NCBI GenBank assembly: GCA_013399695.1
Contig: VXAU01000971.1
Span: forward strand, 476,388-540,387
Length of the DNA stretch: 64,000 bases
Origin: Formicarius rufipectus
Lineage: Eukaryota; Chordata; Aves; Passeriformes; Formicariidae
Direction of reading: 5' to 3'
Shown: one piece after another, positions 23,395 through 35,683 of the stretch
How positions within the stretch are numbered: the first letter of the stretch is position 1
Layout: every line of letters begins with the position of its first letter
Made by a program: the position numbers and the translations under genes
Notes under the pieces: model-generated
The model's input: the letters and a program-made list of their open reading frames with translations, nothing else
Database searches by the model: none
Told to the model about the DNA's origin: nothing

Positions 23395-26300
23395 AAAAGT
23401 ATCATGAATATTTACACATGAATGGTAGTACTTAAGATGGCTGTCTTTGTTTTATTCCAGGAGAAGACATGTAGCTGGTTTGAAATGGTAGAAATTTGGT
23501 GTTCCCAGAAATTGTGTTTAAGTAAATGATTGCACAACTAGCCAATGTCTAGCTTGGCATGAGAGCTCATTGTCTTCATTTCTGAATAACTTACAGAAAA
23601 ATTTCTTATGGAAAAAGCCCCTCCCTTACCCAGACAAACAGTTAAAAACTAAAATAAAATTAAACTCCCAAATATTAAGAAAGCATAGCTGAGAACAAAA
23701 AGAGAATTCTGAAATTTTTATTTAATTACTTATTTTCAAAAAGGAAAATAAATTTTTTTGTTTATTTTGTTTTCACTCCTTCTCCAGGAGTAAGAACTTT
23801 GGCTCTGCTGCTTGTTTAATTGGATTTTCACTCAGACCTCCAGCCCCATAAGCAGTGAATTGTCTAAACAAGTTGTTCTCAGTCTCTTTAGGTTGGAGCT
23901 GAATCTTATCTATGTGGAATCCTGAAACATATGCTAAACCTGAAATATGAAGCCATGCATAAACTCCTTCTAAGACATCCAGGAGTTTATTCTCTCTGAA
24001 TAAGTGAATGAGTATTTAAGCATTTTTTCCTCTAATGAGAGAAAGGGGTTCAAATATTTCTAGATGGAGGAGGAAATTGAACCTATCTTGGATGTCTGCA
24101 AAAGTAATGATAGATTTTTTCCATGTAATTTTTCAAATCAGTGTTTACATCTATCTATCCTTTATCATTACCTTATTGTTTTTTAAATTACCTTTCTTCA
24201 AAATAAGTAAAAAGTTCCATTTGTTCTAAGATTTTTTTTAATTGATCATTTCAGAGAGAAAATTAGGATGTTTTTATGAATTCATGGCACAGCAATCCCC
24301 AGCTTTTGCTCTCAATAGCTGGGTTGCACCTGTTCTATTTTTCTTGCTTAAAACTGTAGCAATAGTAAACCCATGTTCATTGACGGCCAGAGCACGTGGT
24401 TCCTGACTGTGCACAGAAAATACCCGAGCAAATATTACACCTTCCAGATGTGGCTCCAGAGTGTGAATAGAAAAGACTCATTCTCAAAGCTCTGAGGTCC
24501 TGATTTAGAGAAAGAGCAAAAATTGAACTAGGAGAATTTTACTAGCCCTTTGGTCCTTTATATTTAAAGAATTATTTGCAATGTAAGATTGTGTATGTAT
24601 ATATAAAAGATTTTTGGTAATTAGCAAATTCCTGTTAAGTTTAGGTTTATTTCTTCTCTGTCACTTTACCTGGTTTAATCAGGGATTAAAGCCGAGACTT
24701 GTTCACCCATGGCAGGAAAGAGTCATGCATAAGGAATTGGGGCAAAGGAGAGCTGCAGATTCTGCTCTTACAAACAGCCACATGTACCCTTGAGCCTGGA
24801 AAAACAAAGAAAACACAAACAGATGATCTACATCTGAGAAGGCCCACTGGCACTGCAGGTGTAGGTACTGAGTACACTCAGCTGGTGTAGAGGTGGTTAA
24901 GAATTTGTGTCCACTTGCAACATACAGGTTTACTGTTCACAGGGGGATTAGGTACAATTGCACCTGAAAAGGTTAGAAGTTAGAGGACAGTACGTTCCTA
25001 TCAAATTACATTAGGATCTGCAACTCCAAAACTTGACTGATTCAGCTTCTGAAGCCAAGTTTTGTGCTGTTTATATGTATAATACATAACATTCAGGAGC
25101 TTGTCATTTACTGTCTTCATTTTAGTACTCTCACTTTCAAGAGTGAGGACAGCATGCTGGACATCGGTGAAGATGAAATTGTCGTCAGTCCCCCACTAGA
25201 AAGACAAAATTCAACCTTAACTTGTGTGTGTGCGTATGTGTGTGTTTGTAGAAACGAGAGAACAGCCACCACTGTTATGACAACAAGGTACACCTTGCCA
25301 CACCATCTGGAGTGGTTGAGGGCAGAGGTTTGTTGAGAGCTAAAGAATAACACTGTGGGACAAAATCCCAACACAATGTGGAGGAAATGCAGCATTCCTC
25401 TTTCCACACAGAACTGCCTTGACAAGTAAGAGCTGAACAGTAGCAACATACTAGATATTGTTACACAAGTGCTAGAAACCTGAATGATGCAAGGCCAAAC
25501 ATGCACCACGTGAATGCACCAGGTGAAACCTGCTGAGCTCGAACTCATGGAGGCCTCACATCATGTAACAATGCCCTTGGAAAGAGGAAGGTGCCTTACA
25601 CCCTATAGGCTCATAATGCCAGCTTTTTTCCTCATGCTTTATCAAGTGCAACTTGAAAAAATACTAGGGAAATTCCTTCAGTATTCATCAGTGCGCAGTT
25701 TGGGGTTACTTAGGGGCTTTGTGAGTCTCCACAGTCTGTACACTAAATGTATTTGTAAAGTACTGCCTAGATATTTATGTAAGCGTGAGACACCTCAGGT
25801 TTCCACAGCAGTACAACTCTCTTTTTAAGTTACTTTGTGTTACAGCTACAGATATAATTTGCATGGCTGTTAGCAAAACTAAGTTAAGCTTGTGATAGAC
25901 CCATCTCCATCATCATTTGACAACCCCTAGACAACCCATGTGTGAGCTGTACATGCTTGTTGATCCATAATTTCTTGACTCTCAACAGCTGCTTGCCCTC
26001 CTCCCACCCTTCCCTCTCAGGCTACTTCCTTCTTGAAAGGTATCATACGTCTGGGGCAGACTTTTGCCATCCCTGCTGCTCAGTCCTGTCTTGGCAACAG
26101 AGACTCATTGAATCATGTCAATTCTGCTGCCAGCTGTACAACAGCCTGTTTCTCCATGTGTAACCCCTCTAAACAAACGGCCATGAACTCGCATACCTTG
26201 CCAGTTTCCCCTTAATTCTTATCCAGGCAGTTACAAAGCAAAAGCAATTAAAAAAAAAAAATTGCACCATGGTCCCTGAAGCATGTAAAACTTAAGATGT

Positions 26301-29300
26301 CCATTGAAATGTATCTCTAACAGAAAAGCAAGAAGGTTGCCAGGAGGAGTTTGTGTTCTCTTTACAAATAATAGTTAACCTTCATAAATGAAATCTAACA
26401 TGATTCTGTGACTAGATGTGGGGTAGCAGCTCTGAGATATAGGAGAAAAGGATAGAAACACGAAACAAAGTACTAAAATCAGTTTCTGTACCAGCCAACG
26501 TGATGTCAATGCTGCCTTTCTTTCAAAAATATCATAGGGATGTTCATTAAATCAAAACCAGAGAAACAAGTTTTTCATTAACTAGCAAATTAATTAGAAC
26601 ATTAGTAAAAATCAGAATTATAAAATGCTATGATGAATGTAATGGGGGAAAATAAGTGCTGCCTTTGCAAAGAAAATATATCTTTCTGAAAGTCCCAGAA
26701 GAACTGTAGATTCCAGAAGATGAGGCCGAGAAAAGAAAAAAAGAGAGAGAGAAAAACTGGACTCTGTATGAAAATTTGATGTTTGATCTGTTTGGATCCT
26801 TGCAACTTCCAGTTGAAATGCCAGGAACTCCAGGTAGACAGGAGAACCAGGCACACATTCAGGGACATCAACACTCAGAGTAGAGTCTTGAGTCTCAGCA
26901 CTCTTCATCCTGGGGAACAGATCCAACTCTACAGCACTGGCCATCTCCCTCCCTCCATGACTTATTCTCACACTCACACAGGCACAAGCACATAGGCTTA
27001 TTTTTGTAACAATTTCATGTGATCTTAATACAGATAGAAAGGTTACCACTTAATGTTTTTCTAGAAGGGCAGAAAATTTGAAATGGAAGTTGAATTTCAA
27101 AAGAAATGTGGAAAAACCAAACCATCCTTAATAGCAAAGTGCACAGTCCTGAGATCCAAAGAGTTTTTATTAAAGCCTGTTACAGAATTTTTATCACTGT
27201 GGCTGTGTATAACAAGTAATGTTATCTATTTTGGATTAAGCAGGGCTTCTAGGGACTGCAGGAAACAAAAGTTCTTGTCAGCATGCAGGAAAAACAATTT
27301 TTTCACCATCTGAACTGCAATGAAAATCTCTGCTCATAATGCAACATCAGTTGTAGATATCAAACAGTGCTAAGATAGACAAGAAGATGGAGAGGAATAT
27401 GGTTATATAAACTGAGAGTATGCCAAATGCTGGTAGTCACATCTAAGAACAACAAAGCAAAACAAAACAAAGCCTGAATTGAAGTTTTGTAGCAATGAGC
27501 TAAACTCATGAGGATTAAGTTGAAATCTCTTCATTGTGAGAGCGTGAGATATTTCATGCTAGAAGGAGACAAGAGATACTAAGTGACAGAGATAAAATAT
27601 TGGAAATCTAAACAGAGAGAATGTAAACTGGGAGACTCCTTTTATGGGTCTCAGAAGAAAAGAGAAAGGAGATGACGTGAAATGGGGAAGAAACACATTT
27701 AAACATGGCTTAAAGGAAATGTTCTTTATGCAATGTGCAATTATCTATTAGGATTACTTGCTAAAAGGTAATTGAAGCAAAGGGCTCAGAAGGATTTGAA
27801 AAATGATTCAGCTTTTATACAGATAATAGGTACTTTCATAGTTAATTAGACCAGATAAGTAATATACAGGATATACTGATGGCATGTAACAGCATAAGAG
27901 AACTATGACTTAGTGGAGGTTAGAGTATTACCCCATGGATAGATTATTCTTCACCTGTTCATTCTGGGGTTTTGTTCACCTTTTTCTGAAATATTTTCCC
28001 TCAGATTTAGGATGACAAACAATTTGTTGATCAATGTTGTGTTGGCAAATGGTAATTACTATGCCATAAATACAGTAAAGTTAGATCTGAGAGATCTGGG
28101 AGAGACAGAAACCTATAGAAACCCAAATTTTTTCTCTGCCCTTCTGAAAATGCTTAGAGTTGTTGAGTTCTTCATGAACTTGGAAGCCTTTTGTTCTGTA
28201 CTGAGCTCGGAAAAAATGGGCTGATGCTTTCCCAAAAAGGTCTGATAGGACCAGCATAGGCTGCTGTGTCTAAGCAGGGTTTTTCAAAAACAGCAATGAC
28301 CTGAGGCTGATCCAGAAGAGCTCTAGGCCAGGGCACAGCTGGGACTGATGAATGTACTGTCTGACAGCAGTGACAATGACAGCTCAGTGGACATCTGCAG
28401 TTCACTGAGCATCTCATGGAATCTTGGGGCCTCACTTCTCTGGGTTCCCTTCCAGTCCCAAAACCATGGTGTCTTCTCAGTGAAAGCAAAGAAGAGGAAG
28501 AACAATACTTTCTTTCACCTCACAGCAGAAATCAGGTCTGGCTGTAGCACTTCCCTACCTTGGGGACTGGGAAGAAATCACTGATCTGGTAACAGGCAGT
28601 CTCAGAGATGAACTGGTTCATTTTAAAGGGATTAGGAGGTTATAGCTCTCAGCCCAATCCACAGTGAGGTATGAATTTCTCTATTTCTTGCTCACAAGTT
28701 TTCTTTTACCTTTTCAGGGAAACCTGTAGAGAAGACTCTATTCATTGGCCACAGTTCTGCAGTATTTACAGTGATTTTGCCATCCAAAAAGTGTTGCCAT
28801 GATCAGAGAATTGACAAACTGACCTATTCTCAATAATGATGAGATATGGATCTGTTCAAGGTGACAGTAGAATTTGAGTCTTTTAGAAAGGCTGGGAAAT
28901 TATTTTAAAGCATGCAATAAAATAAAAAAAAAGTAAAATTACTGTCCTTGCTAAGCCTAATTACATCAATGTTGTGAAGTAGATTACAATAAATATATAA
29001 GGCTGTATGGCTTTTGTGGGCCATTGTATGCGTCTTATTGAAGGATAAATAAAACTGCTCTGCTGGCTGTTTTACCAGCAGTCTGGCATCCCATTATTTT
29101 AGTACTGTTCTTAGAAGGATGTAAAAAAATTCAGTCTGTTTTTGAGAAGTCGTGTTCAGTCATTATTTCTTATTTCTTCTGTGGTCTGCCCTGGAGGCAG
29201 TAACAGAGAACACTGTCTTCTATGACCCTCTGAAAAAGAGATTTTTCTATTGCTAAATTCTTATGTTAATTAAAGTTTTTAATAAAATCTTTTATTTTAA

Positions 29301-32300
29301 AAATTATTGTAAAAGTAACTTTGAAACTCTGAAAGCTAGACTTCAAAAAGACCATAACTATTTAAAGTGCATTTTCATGGCTTGTATACAATAAACAAAC
29401 TGTGTTAAACACTAATGTCAATGTAATATAATTCTCAGTTGTCATAATAATTGAAAAAATGCCATAAATAACCTTTGAAATTTAAAATGTGGATGTAAAG
29501 ACAGTATACATGTGGTTTAACCAGATTACCATGAAATGACTTAGTTAAATTGTTTTTTTCACATAGTGAAATCTGACTACATAACCTATGAAACTAATCA
29601 TACACATTGCATAAAATAACACAGATGTTTCTGTACGGGTTTAGGCTTAAAATATGCAAAGAAAAATGTGACATCTTTAAATGATTGAGAAGTAACTGTA
29701 ATGTTTCTCTGCAGATTTCTATAATAATAACAAAATATTTTAAAGACTCTATGTTTCTTTTTTTTTTGGGGGGGTGGGATGTTTCTGCTCCTTTCTTAAA
29801 GAACAATTGAAATTTTGGGATGTGCACATGAAAGTTCATGGATGTTTTTAGGAATTTACACTTTTCCAGCAGAAATCAAATACAGGCATGATAAAAACAG
29901 TGTCAGAGATTTGTTTTCCTTGCTGACATATTTTGAATCGTTCTCATTCTGTGTCTGTACAATTGATATGCTTCTAGTAAACAACATGTTTTGAAATAGG
30001 CAGAGATCTCAATACTATCCCTGTGCAACAGGATACTGAGATCCTTTTATAATTCCAAATGATATGTCTGGGTAATGTCAGATGACCTTATTTTTATTCA
30101 GAAGTAACTGAAATAGAGACGAATTTAAAGATATACCTATCATCCGAGGTGGTGCTTTCTGATGAAATAGAAGCTTGAATACATCTGTATAAGAAGTCAT
30201 TAAGATATATATGTCTACAACCACAATACCTTCTGAGAAGAATCTTTTTACAAGCTGTTACTAAGATACATCCTATGATAAGGTTTGGGTTTTTTACTTT
30301 TTAAAAAATTGCTAACAATGTCACTGGTCATATTTAATGCTGGAGAAACCTATCAATAATTTTAAATTAGTTCAAGATATTGTCAGAGTGAAAAGGGGAA
30401 TATGCTCATGTTTATTAAACGGCCAGTGAAGCCAGTTCTGATCCCAATTACACTTGAAACCAGATTTATTTTGTAATTAGTCCTCAAATAATTTAAGGAA
30501 GTTTCAAATCAGCCTTGCAACCTGTGGAGTAAAACTGCCAAAGAGTTGTCCTCTCATTCATCTGTAATCTTTCAAGTTGTTTTTCTGAGGTGAAATAAAT
30601 TCTTTTAAATCTTCCTGAAAATGCTTTTGAAATTTAAGGAATGAAGTTTATCATATCATTACCACTTTCAATAAGACTCAAGCCATTTGCCTATTTCTAC
30701 TGCTCATAGACTTAAAGATACCTCATAATCTGTTAGGAGTCTGACTGTTCTCCTTGAATAAGAAATCACTCACCATCAGGAAGGGAATTACAGTTTTATC
30801 AAAAACTTTGATTATTTTCTAAAATACTTTGGAACTATTTAAAATGCCATATTAACATTTATCTTTTAAATAAAATTTTTCAATTTATTTTAACATGTTG
30901 TTCTATACACTCCATTCTCATGTCTTATTAGTGTTCATTACCTAAATGTAGGCTGATGATCTTTCACTGAGCCAAGGGAATCTAAAAGAAAAGGAAAAGG
31001 TGCAGAAGACAAAGGAGAAGGAAGCAGCGACTCCATGGAGAACAGCAGTATGTTAACATTAGGCAAATTAGTCGATGTTTGTAAGGTTTCTGAATCAAGG
31101 ATAAAGAGAGAGATGGTAATTTCTCAAGTTCTTTTCATGCCTTTTCATATTTTCATAAAGGTCTGGTGGTATCAACAATAATTATATGAGACTGTATCAC
31201 TGTGCATAAGGTTATCTGCTTCACAAACATGGTGCTTTCATGCCATTTTTTCATCCTGTCCTGGTTAAAATATGACATGCTTTTCAAATCCAGTCACCTT
31301 CCTTTATCTCAAATGCCAAGAAATCTCTCCATCTCCAGGATACACCTTTCCTGATGAGAACCAGTCCTTTCCCAGAAACAAAGGATGATCAGCTGGCCAG
31401 GTAAGGTACAATTTGCTGCCTTGCTTCAGATAATCCTTCATGGTACCCTTCCATCAATGCAACTGGCCCTGGACCCACCATGATGTGCCAGCTGTGGAGC
31501 TCTGCAGGCAATGGACAGCCTGCCAGCTGCCATCTGGAGAAGTCAGCAGCTTTTGGGGTAAAGGTAAAATTTCTGTGGAAACTTCCAAGTTCCTCCAACC
31601 TTCACTGCACTTCCATCCGTGTGCAGAAGCCATGAAATTTTTTAGCTTGACAGACAACATATCTGTTCTCAAGGCACCATACTGTTTGCAATGTGTGATG
31701 TTTTTGTTTTATTCCAACAACAGTTTTGTATACCTCAGCTCTGGTAGTAATTATGAAAAAGATGCTGGTGATAAACAAGAGGGTATTCATGAACACATAG
31801 GGAGAGGTAATTCAGGATACACTGTTTTCTAGTAGGTTGAAGGGAGGTATCTCTCTCCTTACGTGACTTTTTATTACTGTACATATTGTGTAAACATAAA
31901 CTCTTTTATGTCTGGTTACTTTGTTCATCATGTGGCTGCTCATATACTTACACAATTTCTTAATTAAAAATTGCAAAATCTTTGCAGTTTCATCTCCCTG
32001 GTCTTGTCTCAAAATTACTCTGATGAAAGACAAGCTGCCAGGGCGGCTGTGTGCCTTACAAGGGCTTGAATAACCAAGGTGGCTCTGTTGCACACATCCT
32101 GCAGACTTGCTGAAGCAAAACAGGTTGAATAAATGCATTCTCAGTTGCCTGCGAGATGCTTCTTTCTGCTGCAGAAAAGTTCTTTCTCTTTTTAGAAGCA
32201 TCCAATACTGATACTTGAAACTCCCAGAACAGTTTCATCTTAGAAGTAGCTAGCTGTGGATAGAGAATTTCTTTGGTACAGTCTTTAAATATTTAACACT

Positions 32301-34011
32301 AGGAAAATAAAAAAAAAAGTCAAAGTTCTGTTCTCCTGAACATGTAATACTAAGGAGGAGGCAGCTTCTATTTTCAGGAGTTCAGACGACCTTTTGGTTA
32401 GTACTTCCCTGACAGAAAACATTGTTTGCCCAAAAAAGCACTGCCTGAAGGCAACTGCATTTGAATTTCTCTTTTCCTTCTGGCATTGTACTCACTTTCT
32501 GACTGTCTCACACCCAGCTGCAAAACAGTTCAGTACTACCAGATCCTGTTTCTGCAAGCAAGCCCCTGAGAAACCTATCAGTTCACATATCTTTGGTTTT
32601 GGTGATGCTTTTTTAGGCATATCTTAGTATTACAGCTGCCACTGACCAAAGGAATATTTAATTGCTGCTTCAGTATGCATTGAAGGAAGGATGTTTCGTA
32701 TATGCATTACCTTTAAGCACATCTATATCTGTTGGTAACTATTATCATCTGTCAGCTGGGTTTAAATCTGCTCTGCCCCAGTGCACAAGGTGTTGTACAG
32801 CAGACCCTAAGACTGGAGCTCCCCCTTTGCATTGGACCTCCAGAACTGGAAGATATCTCATATACATGTAATATGGGAAGGGAGAGGTTTTGATCTGAGG
32901 CTGGGTGGATTGGACTTTGTCAGCAAGCTTCTAGTACAATTGTTCAGTTGATCATAGAAAAGGCTGACCAGTTAATATGGATAGAAGAGAGAATGTGCAT
33001 AAATTCATGGGATAGCACCTCAGTGGTGGGGAAAGTGGGAATCATACACTGTAATCAGTAAGACTTCATAAGCCTGTGTGATAGACCCCTGTGTTTCACT
33101 TCAGTAAGCCACCAGACATACTATATAAGTTAACACTTTCTTTGTGCCATAGAATTATTAATATTTCACTTTTGATCTGAACTAAAAAGGAAAGTCACCC
33201 TCCAAGATGCCAATTATATAATGAAGTCAAAATGTACATACACATATAAATGCACATACTTGTCTTGGGAGAAACATCTACAGAAGAGATGAGGCACACC
33301 CCCAGACACCTCACAGATCTCCTCCTACCCTCTTCTGTAGGCATTCTTTCTGTATATTGATGAATGCTTAATCAGTTGTCTTTCATTCTCACCTATGGCA
33401 GAAACAACTTCCCACATCTATCCAACACTGACGTAACATATATTGAAGGCAATAAAAAAACTGATTTCAGGCCTGAAGAAGGCATATTTATCCAAAAGGC
33501 TAGTTGTTTTTTGATGGTTCATTTAATAAAAGATATTACATATTCTCATGAGGTTCCCCCAACGTACCTTTTAGCCATTCCTTCTACAGCAATACAAGAA
33601 AAGCTGTACTTAACTTACAGAGACTCAGGGTTAAGGACCTATGCCCCTTTACAAGTGCTCTTCTTGGGCCTCAGCATCTCAACGTCCCGAAGCACAGCTA
33701 GTCTCTGAATGCAATTTTAAGTGCAATGGTGAGTAAATAAACACATTAAAAATCCTAGAGGATCTTCTCAGCTGTTTCAGATGCAAAATGAGTTCCTCAA
33801 AAGATTGTTCTAAATATCAGTTCTTGTTTTGGGTATGGTGAAACACAGAATTACATTTTCAGTGCATTCACATTTTAGCTAGACCTTAGTTTACCACACT
33901 AAAATTAGACTGAGAATTTTAATTTCTCTTTTCATCAACTAGGTTAACTATTAGCAGTCATATTTTTGTGGCTGAGCTTTCCCAAAAATACACATTTACA
34001 TTCTGTGCCAC
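23395..34011. other. Unique AT-rich sequence, no gene recognised
   Basis: This 10.6-kb stretch contains no transposon I can identify. Longest open frames are about 143 codons (minus strand near 25.1-25.5 and 26.6-27.0 kb) and show no domain. Features of minor note are a TG-rich tract near 25224-25248, A11 near 26249, a purine run at 26727-26757, (AAAC)n-like sequence near 27451-27475, a T/G run near 29757-29775 and a short perfect hairpin at 29060-29081. Several segments between 29.2 and 30.9 kb are very AT-rich and repeat-free. Confidence 0.45.
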
Positions 34012-34179
34012 TTGTTGTTGTTGTTGGCTGGACTTCGCGAACGAAGATCTTGGGATAAGCCTGCACAATGGATTTTTTAAGTGAGGCACAGGGTGCGCAG
34101 AACTGGCCCCACTCCCTTTACTCCTGAGGCTCATCTTGCCACGGCCGAGAAGCTCGGACGGCGACAGCGAGTTCCTCCA

Positions 34180-34190
34180 GGATTCGAACC
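34180..34190 (-). promoter_or_regulatory. Pol III box B of the SINE
   Basis: Minus strand reads GGTTCGAATCC, a perfect box B. With box A it would form an internal Pol III promoter. Confidence 0.88.
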
Positions 34191-34234
34191 AGAGTCCTCA
34201 GAGGAGGAGCCAGCTCCACAGGTGGGGGTCTATG

Positions 34235-34245
34235 CCACTCGGCCA
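34235..34245 (-). promoter_or_regulatory. Pol III box A of the SINE
   Basis: Minus strand reads TGGCCGAGTGG, which fits the Pol III box A consensus and is the form typical of class II (Ser/Leu) tRNA genes. It lies about 12 nt from the inferred 5' end of the element. Confidence 0.8.
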
Positions 34246-34256
34246 ACGCCCGCCGC

Positions 34257-34289
34257 CTCTCAAGTGTAACATACAAACAGCAAAGCAAT
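34257..34289. other. AT-rich spacer next to SINE
   Basis: Short AT-rich sequence between the inferred SINE 5' end and the GC-rich block. Confidence 0.4.
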
Positions 34290-34470
34290 AATGTCAGGCT
34301 GTTGAGAAATCCTGCCAGCCCACGTGGGTCAGAGCACCAGGGGAAGACCTCGCCTTGTCCTCTCTGCCACCGAATGACACAAACGTGGCACTGCAGCCAC
34401 GCCTGCAACACGAGCTGGGGCAGGCCCCAAAAGGTGGCAGGCTGTGCCACTACTCCTATGCAAATATCAC
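34290..34470. other. GC-rich block of unknown origin
   Basis: This segment is clearly richer in G and C than the surrounding DNA. It contains two small inverted repeats built on the same core (GTGGCA...TGCCAC), at about 34386-34401 and 34434-34450. Together with the SINE it keeps one minus-strand reading frame open for 138 codons (34118-34534). The frame crosses the tRNA-like head, so it is not a credible gene. It could be a second element, a longer form of the SINE, or unrelated unique sequence. Confidence 0.4.
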
Positions 34471-35446
34471 CAAGAGGAATTAATTGCATGTGTTCCTCTC
34501 TCACACTGCCAGGGTAGAGCTTGTTAGGCACCAATAGGCTGAGAACAACATAGGTTCAGTAATAGAAACCTTCATTTTAAGGATCTCTAGGTCTCTACAG
34601 ATTTCAGCTCCAAGAGACCGAACACACATCCCCTGCTGACAGCAGCAATGCCTCAAGTGGGAGTTCTTGGCAATTCCCACCACTGTCCCCTGTGAAGATT
34701 TGCTTGTGCTAGCTCTTTTTACCCTGTTTCAGCTATAATCTGGCTCATTTTGATGGATGTGGGTCAGAGACTGACTATCCAAGTAGCTCAGCAATCAGGG
34801 CCCTAAGACAATAATCTCTGGCAGTCTGGCAGTGACAGCCCTGAAAGTGGGCGCTTCACCAGTGCCTTCTGCAGCTGCCAGAAAGGGAGTGGTGACCTAA
34901 TCATCGAGTCTTGGTTCTCTTTTTCCTTCTTTTAATATTTTTTGCCTTTGAATCCTCTCTAGCACAAGAGCAACAACTGGTAGTCTAGTGGCAATGTGTG
35001 CTAAGGAAAATATATATGATTTTGTAGAGGAAGGAATATAAAAAGAAATATTTAGTCTTAGAATATGGAGATAAATATGAAGACTTGGGTTTTTTTCTGG
35101 CATTAGTGAGATTATCCAACTATGGAGGAGGACTGTTTTCATGCTCCCCCTGAAATTCTTTTCTGCAGCTCATTGAGCTTCTGACTCATTCATTCTGTGC
35201 AAAACAGAGTGATTACAGATTTTAAAAGCCTGTATCTTTATTGTTTTGTGTGTGTTCCTTTTATATGTGTTTTTTTTTCTTCTTTGTTGTTGCTAAGACA
35301 AATGGGTAAAAAGAATGATTTCTTTAATCTATCTGTTAGTCCAGAGATCATTACGGGCAAATACTGAACAGTATTTTATAATTTTTGAAAGATGAAGTCT
35401 TATTGTCTGAGGTGTGAAAACATGTGCCTTAACAAAAGTGTCTTTC

Positions 35447-35468
35447 TTTTTTTTTTTTTTTTTTTTTT
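35447..35468. repeat. T22 homopolymer
   Basis: Uninterrupted T run on plus. Read as A on minus there is no AATAAA in the preceding 60 bp, so a retrocopy tail is not supported. Confidence 0.9.
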
Positions 35469-35644
35469 CTGAAGGAAAATCTGACATCCTGCTATCTGGA
35501 GATCAGATGAATTCAGATTTCTTCCTGCTTGACTAGCACAAGGGCAGAACTACACAGAGACTGGCAGACACTTTCCTGGGAGAAGCTGGCAGCTTAGGCG
35601 TAGTGGGAAGACCAAAATGACTGCTTACTACTTCTAAGGAAAAA

Positions 35645-35683
35645 AAACCAACAACAGCAACAACAAACAGCAACAACAAAACC
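35645..35683. repeat. Degenerate (CAA)n run
   Basis: Alternating CAA and CAG-like units following an A8 run on plus. The upstream sequence does not resemble the body of the SINE at 34.0 kb, so it is not evidently a SINE tail. Confidence 0.75.

Larger units (their letters stand above)
34012..34256 (-). mobile_element. tRNA-derived SINE with (CAA)n tail
   Basis: On the minus strand the element opens with GGCGGGCGT, then a box A (TGGCCGAGTGG) and a perfect box B (GGTTCGAATCC) separated by 44 nt. That gap fits a class II tRNA (Ser or Leu type, long variable arm). About 165 bp of non-tRNA body follows, with a GCGAACGAAG block near the 3' end, and the element ends in five CAA/TTG units at 34012-34026. 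Many CpGs are still present, which suggests a fairly young insertion. Bird SINEs moved by CR1 normally end in a CR1-like tail; this one does not, so another LINE (an RTE-type element such as AviRTE is a candidate) may have moved it. I see no clear target-site duplication. Family name not established. Confidence 0.8.

Noticed and set aside
25117..27049. 143-codon minus-strand frames at 25.1-25.5 and 26.6-27.0 kb
   Set aside because: Length is within chance for 64 kb in six frames, with Ser/Leu/Phe-rich sequence and TG-repeat-derived His/Thr/Cys strings.
34180..34256. A functional tRNA gene at the class II tRNA-like head
   Set aside because: Box A and B are good, but the acceptor stem ends do not pair and the sequence continues into a SINE body with a (CAA)n tail.
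34118..34534. 138-codon minus-strand frame
   Set aside because: It runs through the tRNA-like head and body of a SINE and a GC-rich block, with no domain; open by composition.
35447..35468. T22 as the tail of a minus-strand retrocopy
   Set aside because: No AATAAA-like signal in the preceding 60 bp on the minus strand and no recognisable coding remnant.
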